Positions 34,350 through 40,561 of a stretch of 40,561 nucleotides of DNA are shown here, piece by piece. The notes beneath the pieces are model-generated. The model did not search any database. It was not told the DNA's origin and saw nothing but the letters and a program-made list of their open reading frames with translations. The stretch lies in contig JAEDFR010000014.1 in NCBI GenBank assembly GCA_016297945.1, forward strand, positions 1 to 40,561. Direction: 5' to 3'. The stretch is from Lachnospiraceae bacterium. GTDB taxonomy: Bacteria; Bacillota; Clostridia; Lachnospirales; Lachnospiraceae. Position 1 is the stretch's first letter, and every line of letters begins with the position of its first letter. Position numbers and translations under genes: made by a program.

Positions 34350-34981
34350 CGGTTGAGCAACGGTCTGGCAATCTTTTCATTGAAAAATTCAATTAGAGGT
34401 CCCATGAAAAAAGCAGTTACGATGGTTCCAACGCCGACGATAGTCGGAATGGATGAGATTGTACCGCCACCTAAAAGAAAAACAATAATTCCTGCAATGA
34501 CACAGATAAGATCGGTTCCGATACGGCAGAATTTGAATTTCGCAATCTTCCATTTGTTGGCTAAAACGATTGCAACGGCATCATAGGTAGATACGCCTAA
34601 ATCTGCTGTCATATATAGAGCAGAACCAAAGCAAATGATGACAATTCCGATAAGCAGACAGGCGATGCGGAAAAGCAGAGTTGGAGCCTGGAACAGTTTT
34701 TGCAATAAATCATAGGTAAATTGCGTGACATAGCCAAGTAAAAACAAATTGATAAAAGTGGCAATGCCGATATTGTGCCGGTCTGTTAACAGGCTAAAGG
34801 ATAACAGGATTAAATTGACAATGACATACAGAGTTCCAAAAGAAATCGGAATCAACTGATCCAGTCCGCTCATCAGGGATTGAAAAGGATCAACGCCTAA
34901 AGCGGCAAGTTTAAAGATACCCACACTGACGGCGCAAATTAAAACTCCAAACAGTGACATCATAATTCTACGCATTTTCAT
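34346..34981 (-). CDS. YczE/YyaS/YitT-family membrane protein
   Basis: 211-residue integral membrane protein with five or six hydrophobic helices. Conserved stretches are GVDPFQSLMSGLDQL near the N-terminus and MTADLGVSTYDAVAIVLANK in the second half, typical of YczE-like proteins, whose function is not established. The start is set at 34981, where GGAG lies about eight bases upstream, rather than at 35002. The stop codon overlaps that of the plus-strand GGDEF gene, leaving no room for a shared terminator. Confidence 0.82.
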   Translation of the reverse strand: MKMRRIMMSLFGVLICAVSVGIFKLAALGVDPFQSLMSGLDQLIPISFGTLYVIVNLILLSFSLLTDRHNIGIATFINLFLLGYVTQFTYDLLQKLFQAPTLLFRIACLLIGIVIICFGSALYMTADLGVSTYDAVAIVLANKWKIAKFKFCRIGTDLICVIAGIIVFLLGGGTISSIPTIVGVGTIVTAFFMGPLIEFFNEKIARPLLNR

Positions 34982-35028
34982 AATAAGACTCCGTTCTGCC
35001 AAAAAGTAGCTTTTTTATTTTGAAGTAT

Positions 35029-35060
35029 AAAAATCCGGGAACCAAAGCTCCCGGATTTTG
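35029..35060 (-). terminator. Intrinsic terminator of the DUF805 gene
   Basis: An 11-bp stem (35030-35040 with 35049-35059) with an eight-base loop. On the minus strand the 3' arm runs into a T tract, 24 bases after the DUF805 stop. It separates that gene from the YczE-like gene. Confidence 0.85.
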
Positions 35061-35082
35061 AAATAATCATATATTATTTTGA

Positions 35083-35436
35083 TTATTCTTTCGGATTCGG
35101 TCCGTAAGCATTTGCACCGGGTTCGCTGTCTTTGCAGAACCAGATGATTAAAATGATTGCACCAACTAACGGAATAAATGCAAGCAGATACCACCATCCG
35201 CTTTTTCCGATATCATGAAGGCGACGAATGCAGACTGCAAGACTGGGCAGAAAAATAGCTAAAGACCAAATAACGCTTAAAATGCTTAATATTCCGCCGC
35301 CACGAGCTAATGCAGAAAGAACACCGGAAACGATCATGTTAAATAAACAGAAAAACCAATATTCACTTCTTCTTGCACGTCCACTGAAACCTACATACTG
35401 TGTAAAAACACTTTTGATTGCATCAACAAAACTCAT
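35083..35436 (-). CDS. DUF805 membrane protein
   Basis: 117-residue inner-membrane protein of the DUF805 family, function unknown. The hallmarks are all present: GFSGRARRSEYWFFCLFN at the N-terminus, the cytoplasmic motif CIRRLHDIGKSGWWYLL, and a short acidic tail ending in GPNPKE. Three or four hydrophobic segments are visible. A good AAGGAG lies upstream. It is transcribed alone and divergently from the small membrane-protein operon at 35610. Confidence 0.93.
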   Translation of the reverse strand: MSFVDAIKSVFTQYVGFSGRARRSEYWFFCLFNMIVSGVLSALARGGGILSILSVIWSLAIFLPSLAVCIRRLHDIGKSGWWYLLAFIPLVGAIILIIWFCKDSEPGANAYGPNPKE

Positions 35437-35476
35437 TTTTTATCCTCCTTCTACATTTTGTGACGAATTCACTAAT

Positions 35477-35504
35477 ATTTTAACATAAAACAACAATTTG
35501 TAAA
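35477..35504 (-). promoter_or_regulatory. Candidate promoter of the DUF805 gene
   Basis: Minus strand: TTTACA (35504-35499), 16-base spacer, TAAAAT (35482-35477), about 40 bases upstream of the start codon. Confidence 0.45.
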
Positions 35505-35533
35505 TAACAATTGTAAACATTTGCGAGGCATAA

Positions 35534-35567
35534 TTGTCTTTTATCTTTGCGCGATGTATGTTATGAT
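35534..35567 (+). promoter_or_regulatory. Candidate promoter of the 35610-38830 operon
   Basis: TTGTCT (35534-35539), 17-base spacer, TATGTT (35557-35562). An overlapping alternative -10 TATGAT lies at 35562-35567. The first gene starts 43 bases downstream. Confidence 0.4.
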
Positions 35568-35609
35568 TAAAGAAATTCAATTTTTTACTTATAAAGCAGG
35601 AGGTTCCTT

Positions 35610-36005
35610 ATGGCGTGTTTTGTGGTTCCCATGGCAGAAGCAATGGTGGCAACGGCAGTTTCTAAAGTATTAATTAAAAAAGAAGAACAAAAATCGATGC
35701 AGGAAATAGAAGATGGTTTTATAAATGACACCGGTAGTTGTCGTATCGGGGCTTGTCAAATAAAAAAATTGTCCAATTTTTTGTGGGGTGGCTCCGGCTT
35801 ACTTGCGTTTGAACATTTATGGCATGGAGAAATTATGCCGTATTTTCCGTTTTTGACAGCGGCGAATAATCCGGCAGATTTGACAAAGATGCTACATGAA
35901 ATGTCAACGGTTGGTGTAACCATGGCAGTTGTTGTTACACTTTTCTGGGGTGTTCTTACATTCATCGAAATGAAGGGTACGAATAAAAAAACAGTTATTC
36001 AATAA
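35610..36005 (+). CDS. Small membrane protein of unknown function
   Basis: 131-residue protein I do not recognise. It begins with a hydrophobic alanine/valine-rich helix (VVPMAEAMVATAVSKVLI), then a charged stretch with the two cysteines of CRIGAC. Two further hydrophobic segments follow (FLWGGSGLLAFEHLW near 58-72 and VGVTMAVVVTLFWGVLTFIEM near 101-121). Between them is an aromatic, proline-containing loop. ATG 35610 has AGGAGG upstream. It is separated by 15 bases from a second small membrane protein, and the two probably work together. Confidence 0.75.
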   Translation: MACFVVPMAEAMVATAVSKVLIKKEEQKSMQEIEDGFINDTGSCRIGACQIKKLSNFLWGGSGLLAFEHLWHGEIMPYFPFLTAANNPADLTKMLHEMSTVGVTMAVVVTLFWGVLTFIEMKGTNKKTVIQ

Positions 36006-36020
36006 TAAGGAGAGACCGGG

Positions 36021-36317
36021 ATGACATTATTAATTACAGCTTTAGCAGCTATTATTTCGACCATACTATGGTATGTGAATGAAAAGGCCCGGTTTTTAAA
36101 GGTAGGTATCCTGTGCTATGAGTTCTGGGGAGCATTCTTAATGTGGTTGGTAGATGCTGTTTATGAGTATCTGGAGCTTGGAGAATTATATTTTTCTCCA
36201 GCGGGACAGGATATGTTAAATGATACTTTTTTAGGATTATCTGTTGTGGTGCTTGGATTGATCATCTGGCTGATAATTCTTTTACTTAAAGATCCTGAGC
36301 ATGTAATAAAAAAGTGA
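36021..36317 (+). CDS. Small three-helix membrane protein of unknown function
   Basis: 98-residue protein with three hydrophobic segments: LLITALAAIISTILWYV, a central one containing FWGAFLMWLVDAVYEYL, and LGLSVVVLGLIIWLIILLL, followed by a short charged tail. No family is recognised. AAGGAG precedes the ATG. It lies between another small membrane protein and a PilZ gene, each 15 bases away. A link to c-di-GMP signalling is possible from position only. Confidence 0.75.
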   Translation: MTLLITALAAIISTILWYVNEKARFLKVGILCYEFWGAFLMWLVDAVYEYLELGELYFSPAGQDMLNDTFLGLSVVVLGLIIWLIILLLKDPEHVIKK

Positions 36318-36332
36318 TAGAAGGTTCCGATT

Positions 36333-36974
36333 ATGTATATATATGAACTTGAAAAAGAAGAAGTTGTGACACTGACTATTAAAATGAAAGAGCGCGACAA
36401 AATGGAATGGAAATGTCCTGTTTTGGACACTTCCGTAAAAGGAAAATGCATTTTGGTTCCTCCGCTGAAATATGAAGATAAAGTGTTAACCTTTGGCTCT
36501 GAAGGCATTATTGCAGAGGTGGTTGCGGTACGTGATGGGAAGCCTGTTATTTTCAAAGGTTGTCATGTTCAATATATCAAATTCAAGGACCAGAAATATC
36601 ATGCGATTATTGCAAAGGAAAAAGGTGTAAATCTAAACCGCAGATTGCACTTCAGAGTGCCGATTGATGAATATTGCTATGTAAATCATGGAAAAGCAAC
36701 CATTGATGCATATATTCTGGATATGAGCTCAACCGGTTTTTCATTTATTGTAGGTCATTATGATAATGATGATATGGATTATGTGAAACTGATTTATACC
36801 GATACCTTGATGGGGATGGATGTTTCTGTTATGGGGCATGTGGTTCGAAGAGAAGATCGCGAAGATGGGAAAACATTATTTGGTTGTTATATGATTCCGC
36901 GTCCGGATATTGATAAATACATTATGGCCAGACAGAGAAAGATTATGAAGCCGAAAGACAGAGATGAGGATTGA
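36333..36974 (+). CDS. PilZ-domain c-di-GMP receptor
   Basis: 213-residue cytoplasmic protein with a YcgR-like N-terminal beta domain (about 1-95) and a C-terminal PilZ domain. Both ligand-binding motifs are present: RxxxR in NRRLHFRV near residue 102, and the D/N-x-S-x-x-G motif as DMSSTG near 130. It should bind c-di-GMP; the output (motility, polysaccharide or other) is unknown. It sits behind two small membrane proteins that could be its partners. With diguanylate cyclases at 33258 and 39076 and the HD-GYP gene at 17454, all parts of a signalling circuit are present. Confidence 0.88.
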   Translation: MYIYELEKEEVVTLTIKMKERDKMEWKCPVLDTSVKGKCILVPPLKYEDKVLTFGSEGIIAEVVAVRDGKPVIFKGCHVQYIKFKDQKYHAIIAKEKGVNLNRRLHFRVPIDEYCYVNHGKATIDAYILDMSSTGFSFIVGHYDNDDMDYVKLIYTDTLMGMDVSVMGHVVRREDREDGKTLFGCYMIPRPDIDKYIMARQRKIMKPKDRDED

Positions 36975-36999
36975 TTCTGATTCCTGTGAGGTTTTATGC

Positions 37000-37968
37000 A
37001 TGGAAATGTACAGCAAATTGGAAGAACAATACTATAGCCGTTGTTTTCTGTGCCCCAGAAAATGCGGAGTAAATCGCCTGGAAGGAGAAGTCGGTTTTTG
37101 CGAAATGGGAGCCTTGCCACATGTTGCAAGAGCGGCGCTCCACTTTTGGGAAGAACCTTGTATCAGTCAGAATAATGGTTCCGGTGCAATCTTTTTTTCC
37201 GGATGCAATCTCCAATGTGTCTTTTGCCAGAATTGGGAAATATCCAGGGGAAAAGCAGGTTTGTCAATTTCCAAAGAGCGTTTGGCTGAAATTTTTATGG
37301 AATTACAGGAGAAAGGTGCGAATAATATTAATCTGGTGACTGGTGTCATGTTTATTCCCACTATTGTGGAGGCGCTTTGTCTGGCAAAGGAAAAAGGATT
37401 TTTTCTTCCGGTTATTTATAACTGCGGAGGATATGAATCGGTAGTCTCTCTTCGTCTGCTGGATGGTTTTGTGGATGTATATCTCCCTGATTTTAAATGT
37501 ATTTCCGATGAATTGGGAAGACGTTATTTTGGCGCATCAGATTACTCCAAAGTGGCTAAGGATGCAATCAAAGAAATGCTCAGACAGACCGGAAGAGTTT
37601 CTTTTGAAAAAGACGGATGCATCAAAAAGGGCGTGATTGTCCGTCATTTGGTGTTGCCCGGACAACGAAAAGAAGCGGAAAAGATATTAGAATATCTGTA
37701 CCACGAATACGGCGAAGATATTTATTTCAGTATTCTGAATCAATATACACCGATTGGAGCCATTAAACTGCCTGATAAACAGTTGCAAAGGCATTTGACA
37801 ACCTATGAATATCAAAAAGTAATCGATTATGCGCTGTCGCTCGGAATTACCAAAGCATATATGCAGATTGGAAAGACGGCAAAAGAGAGCTTTATTCCGG
37901 CGTTTGACTTAGAAGGCGTCAGAAAAAAAGAAAAGCAACAGGGGATGGACGCACATGAATCAGAATAA
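37000..37968 (+). CDS. Radical SAM protein, PflA-like
   Basis: 322-residue radical SAM enzyme. The iron-sulfur cluster motif CxxxCxxC is C69, C73 and C76 (CNLQCVFC). Additional N-terminal cysteines occur in RCFLCPRKCGVNRLEG and VGFCEMG, a pattern of the PflA-like group whose activating role is usually unknown. GGYESVVSLRLLDGFVDVYLPDFK continues the barrel, quoted in part as VDVYLPDFK. The start is placed at ATG 37000 with GAGG eight bases upstream. It follows the PilZ gene by 25 bases and overlaps the next gene by 14 bases, so it belongs to the operon. The target is not predictable. Confidence 0.87.
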   Translation: MEMYSKLEEQYYSRCFLCPRKCGVNRLEGEVGFCEMGALPHVARAALHFWEEPCISQNNGSGAIFFSGCNLQCVFCQNWEISRGKAGLSISKERLAEIFMELQEKGANNINLVTGVMFIPTIVEALCLAKEKGFFLPVIYNCGGYESVVSLRLLDGFVDVYLPDFKCISDELGRRYFGASDYSKVAKDAIKEMLRQTGRVSFEKDGCIKKGVIVRHLVLPGQRKEAEKILEYLYHEYGEDIYFSILNQYTPIGAIKLPDKQLQRHLTTYEYQKVIDYALSLGITKAYMQIGKTAKESFIPAFDLEGVRKKEKQQGMDAHESE

Positions 37969-38365
37969 ATTGGTCATTACAAGAGAGTTAGTAAAACAGT
38001 TTACATTCGAAGCATGTATTTCAAATGAAATGCCGGAAACCTTTTTTGAGGAATTTTGGGAACGTTTGATGCAGGGAGATGATATTTATAAGGAATATGT
38101 CTATTATCTGGTAAAGCATGATTTTTCCAATGAGGTGGAAGTGGAAGGATACCATGTGATTGATATACTAATCTGGCAGATGGATCATTTTAAAGCCCGG
38201 ATGGATATGGATAATGTGAAGCATAAACAAAACGAAGCAGTAATGATTCTTACGGCTTTTGATACCTTTTTAAAAATGGCAGAGAATCCCGAGGAATATA
38301 CGCTTCGGTTACAGGTTGATACCGGGACGGAATATCCCGATAAGTTTTATGGATTGCATAAATAG
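37955..38365 (+). CDS. Hypothetical cytoplasmic protein
   Basis: 136-residue acidic, probably all-helical protein without membrane segments or a recognisable motif. It starts inside the end of the radical SAM gene (GGGGA about ten bases upstream of ATG 37955), so the two are likely translationally coupled. The conserved-looking stretch VEGYHVIDILIWQMDHFKA suggests a compact helical bundle. It might be a partner or substrate of the radical SAM enzyme; that is inference from coupling alone. Confidence 0.75.
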   Translation: MNQNKLVITRELVKQFTFEACISNEMPETFFEEFWERLMQGDDIYKEYVYYLVKHDFSNEVEVEGYHVIDILIWQMDHFKARMDMDNVKHKQNEAVMILTAFDTFLKMAENPEEYTLRLQVDTGTEYPDKFYGLHK

Positions 38366-38368
38366 AAG

Positions 38369-38830
38369 ATGAAGTCTGTTGCGATGAAAAAAGAAACACA
38401 GAGCAGTACAAAGCAGAAACAAATATTGGTCAGGGACAAAAAAGAAAGAGTCGGAAAAGAGAGCACCCAACAAGAGCGAATAACATATATTTATATAGTA
38501 GAATGTGAAGATTATTCATTCTACACAGGAATAACAACCGATGTGAAACGGCGTATGAAGGAACACTATCAGCAGGGGGCAAAGGGTGCGAAATATACGC
38601 ATTCTCATAAAATTCGTGAAATAAAGATGGTTTGGGAAGCCAAAACTTATGCGTCAGCGGCGCGTTTGGAGTATGCAATCAAGCAATTAAAGAGAGAAGA
38701 AAAGCAAAAACTGATTGGGAATCCGGAAAAGGTTACAAAACTCTTTTTTCCCGGACTGAAAGAGTACAGATATCGTGTAAAAAAAGACTATTGCGGACTT
38801 GTGTCGGACTTTGGGGATATAGTAAAATAA
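38369..38830 (+). CDS. GIY-YIG nuclease-family protein (YazA-like)
   Basis: Up to 153 residues with a GIY-YIG domain in the middle: YIYIVECEDYSFYTGITTD is the two-strand signature, R-R-M-K-E-H follows, and the YazA/UPF0213-type GAKYTHSHK and EYAIKQLKREEK are present. YazA is normally about 95 residues; here a lysine-rich tail precedes the domain by about 38 residues and a short extension follows. A later start such as ATG 38384 cannot be ruled out, as no binding site is clear. In Bacillus this gene lies between yabB and rsmI; here it is far from that cluster. Confidence 0.85.
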   Translation: MKSVAMKKETQSSTKQKQILVRDKKERVGKESTQQERITYIYIVECEDYSFYTGITTDVKRRMKEHYQQGAKGAKYTHSHKIREIKMVWEAKTYASAARLEYAIKQLKREEKQKLIGNPEKVTKLFFPGLKEYRYRVKKDYCGLVSDFGDIVK

Positions 38831-38850
38831 AAATGTATAAGAATGTCGAA

Positions 38851-39024
38851 TTGCTAGGGCAATGGTTTCTAAATTACTATACCATTTACGAAGAATATTT
38901 TTCTGAGAGTGCATGAGAAAAAACGTAGGCGTAGCGGGCTACGCTGAGGATTTTTCTCGTGTGCTATCGGGAAAATAGTCAAGTAATATGGTGTAGTTAA
39001 TTTAAAAACATTGTACTAGAGCAA
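38851..39024. repeat. About 170-bp imperfect inverted repeat
   Basis: The gap between the GIY-YIG and GGDEF genes holds a third long palindrome. It centres at 38936.5 on a perfect 7-bp stem (38929-38935 with 38938-38944). Arms pair outward through TGCATGAGAAAAA against TTTTTCTCGTGTGC, ATATTTTTC against GAAAATAGT, TATACCAT against ATGGTGTA, CAATG (38860-38864) against CATTG (39009-39013), and CTAG (38854-38857) against CTAG (39016-39019), keeping the same centre. No ORF in it looks real. Confidence 0.78.
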
Positions 39025-39075
39025 CATGTTGTGTATCGGACGGTTGTTTTTTAGTAGAACGATGCGAGAGGAAAT

Positions 39076-40380
39076 ATGAGTAAGAGCGAAAAGAGAAGGA
39101 AAAGCACAGGACTATTTCTGTCGTTGTCAGCCGTTATGGCAGTGCCGATTTTGGTGTTGGGGATTGTGCTTGTCATTATGGGCACCAAAAGTGTATCAGA
39201 AGGAATGGAATTGGAAATTCAAAAAGCGCTGGCTTCTACCGCAAGAGAGACGGCAGCTTTATATTCGTTGTCCTATCCGGGGGAAATTCACATGGAGGAA
39301 GATAGGTTCTTCATGGGGGATACAGACTTGACGAAAGAATATACGTTACTTGATCAGATTAGTGAAAACACAGGTAATGAAATCAGTATTTTCTATGGTG
39401 ATACACGTATATTGACAACTATCGCGGATGATACGGGTGAGCGAATTGTTCATACGACTTCCAAAGACCCCAATATTCTTTCTGCAATTCAGATGGGAAA
39501 TGAATATTATTCTGACCGTGTTTATATTAATGGACAATATTATTACGGCTATTATGTCCCATTAAAAAACAAGGATGAAATCTGTGGTATGATTTTTGCC
39601 GGAATGACCAACGAAAGTGTACGGGTCAGTGTCAGCACGATTGTTACCAAAATTATGATTGTATTCATCATTGCTTTGCTGGCTGTGGTTTTGATTGCAT
39701 CACTTTTTGCAGGTAATATTGTAAAAGCATTAAATCAAATCAGAACCTATATCGGAAGTTTAGCGGAAAATAACTTCAATACAAAAATGCCGGCTTCCGT
39801 TTTAAAGAGAACGGACGAGCTCGGAGATATGGGAAGACATGCGCAGGAAGTGGGCGAAACCTTACAGACGTTAATTTATAAGGATCCGCTCACCAGATTG
39901 TATAACCGACGTGCCGGTCGTATTGAATTGTCCAAATATATTGATTTGGCAGAGGCCAGCAATTATCGCAAAAAAGTAGTTGTGGCATTAGGAGATATTG
40001 ATTTCTTTAAAAAAATAAATGATACCTATGGTCATGATTGCGGAGATCTTGTATTGACAAAACTGTCTGATATTTTTGTTAAGTATATGGATAATAATGG
40101 AATTCCAATCCGCTGGGGTGGAGAAGAATTTTTACTGGTTTTTAAAGCGGATTATCAAACTGCTTATGAATTGGTTGATAATATGATGGATGAAATTCGA
40201 AAAAACCGGTTTGAATATGAAGATACAACATTTCATGTTACCATGACATTCGGAATTACAGAATACCGGCAAAAAGAAAGTATTGAAGAAATTGTAAAGA
40301 GAGCGGACGATTTGCTCTATAAAGGAAAAACCGGCGGCAGAAACCAGATTGTAGAGGATGACGATATTTTTTCAAAATAA
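39076..40380 (+). CDS. Cache-HAMP-GGDEF diguanylate cyclase
   Basis: 434-residue transmembrane sensor enzyme. A first membrane helix (about 12-36) is followed by an extracytoplasmic single-Cache-like domain to about residue 190, with NGQYYYGYYVPLKN and CGMIFAG. A second helix and a HAMP linker come next, then a GGDEF domain with KDPLTRLYNRRAG, GDIDFFKKINDTYGHDCG and the active loop GGEEF near 348. No RxxD inhibitory site is seen before the loop. It should make c-di-GMP in response to an external ligand. GAGAGGAA precedes ATG 39076. It lies just after the third palindrome. Confidence 0.93.
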   Translation: MSKSEKRRKSTGLFLSLSAVMAVPILVLGIVLVIMGTKSVSEGMELEIQKALASTARETAALYSLSYPGEIHMEEDRFFMGDTDLTKEYTLLDQISENTGNEISIFYGDTRILTTIADDTGERIVHTTSKDPNILSAIQMGNEYYSDRVYINGQYYYGYYVPLKNKDEICGMIFAGMTNESVRVSVSTIVTKIMIVFIIALLAVVLIASLFAGNIVKALNQIRTYIGSLAENNFNTKMPASVLKRTDELGDMGRHAQEVGETLQTLIYKDPLTRLYNRRAGRIELSKYIDLAEASNYRKKVVVALGDIDFFKKINDTYGHDCGDLVLTKLSDIFVKYMDNNGIPIRWGGEEFLLVFKADYQTAYELVDNMMDEIRKNRFEYEDTTFHVTMTFGITEYRQKESIEEIVKRADDLLYKGKTGGRNQIVEDDDIFSK

Positions 40381-40404
40381 GGCAAAAAACCAGTTGTTTA
40401 GCCC

Positions 40405-40432
40405 TTACAAATAGTAAAAAGTATGATATAAT
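40405..40432 (+). promoter_or_regulatory. Strong sigma-A promoter near the right edge
   Basis: TTACAA (40405-40410), 16-base spacer, perfect TATAAT (40427-40432). Transcription would begin near 40439 and run off or near the window edge. No CDS start is recognisable in the remaining 120 bases. Confidence 0.65.
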
Positions 40433-40494
40433 ACCATATATAAAAGGGTTATTTTGAGGGGAACCGTACAGAAGGTAGTAAAAAGAGAGGTGGT

Positions 40495-40554
40495 AAGTAG
40501 TTCATTGAAGCCAGATTTGTTGTTTTTAATAGTGACTTTAGAAACTACTTTTTG
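40495..40554 (+). terminator. Possible terminator-like inverted repeat
   Basis: AAGTAGTT (40495-40502) and AACTACTT (40543-40550), followed by a short T run, with a loop of 40 bases. With the promoter at 40405 it could bound a short RNA of about 110 nt, but the loop is long and the window ends here. Confidence 0.25.
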
Positions 40555-40561
40555 ATCAGCT

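Noticed and set aside
38430..38678. Minus-strand open frame opposite the GIY-YIG gene
   Set aside because: Composition shadow of a well supported plus-strand gene; no binding site or family features.
1..40561. CRISPR array, tRNA or rRNA genes, toxin-antitoxin or restriction systems
   Set aside because: No regularly spaced direct repeats, cloverleaf sequences or defence families were recognised anywhere in the window.

Overview
The window looks like chromosomal DNA from a low-GC Gram-positive anaerobe of class Clostridia, most likely a Lachnospiraceae gut-type bacterium. This rests on Firmicutes housekeeping order (yaaR-holB-ricT-trmN6-rsmI), the spore-maturation pair spmA/spmB, a large SRP RNA with an Alu-type domain beside tadA, lineage-type families (DUF6128, DUF4867, DUF1002, DUF885) and strong purine-rich ribosome binding sites. 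No phage, transposase, CRISPR array, tRNA or rRNA is visible. The species assignment is inference from gene content.

Layout. 1-4660 (+): DNA replication and RNA modification genes, then acpP and fabZ, closed by an intrinsic terminator shared with a convergent DHH phosphoesterase gene. 5919-9256 (+): spmA, spmB, an AEC transporter and a nucleoid-associated protein. 9281-9728: a 448-bp imperfect inverted repeat with no credible ORF, between convergent genes. 9728-11542 (-): a membrane-anchored DUF885 protein. 11813-17439 (+): metG, an alpha/beta hydrolase, a secreted DUF1002 protein, D-lactate dehydrogenase and a GNAT acetyltransferase. 17454-20049 (+): an HD-GYP c-di-GMP phosphodiesterase followed by a decayed diguanylate cyclase. 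20163-22534 (+): an MsmK/UgpC-type sugar ABC ATPase and a CdaR/PucR-type regulator. 22613-24480 (+): a DUF6128 protein, tadA with a long N-terminal extension, and the SRP RNA gene ffs.

24480-31690 is a sugar-catabolic module. A divergent LacI-type repressor faces a xylulokinase-like kinase, a DUF4867 protein, an L-fucose/L-arabinose-isomerase-like enzyme and a two-subunit transketolase. A good sigma-A promoter with an operator-like palindrome at its start site lies between repressor and kinase. The simplest reading is aldose to ketose (isomerase), then ketose 5-phosphate (kinase), then the pentose phosphate pool (transketolase). The module has no transporter or aldolase of its own, and its sugar cannot be read from the sequence.

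31939-40380: FabV/Ter enoyl reductase, a GGDEF protein, a YczE-type membrane protein and a DUF805 protein (both minus strand), then a compact plus-strand operon (35610-38830) of two small membrane proteins, a PilZ protein, a PflA-like radical SAM enzyme, an unknown protein and a GIY-YIG protein, and finally a Cache-HAMP-GGDEF protein. Counting the broken one, there are five c-di-GMP-related genes in 23 kb.

The most unusual signal is non-coding: three long imperfect palindromes (9281-9728, 29707-29885, about 38851-39024), each occupying an intergenic gap. They may be a family of giant hairpins, MITE-like elements or structured RNAs.
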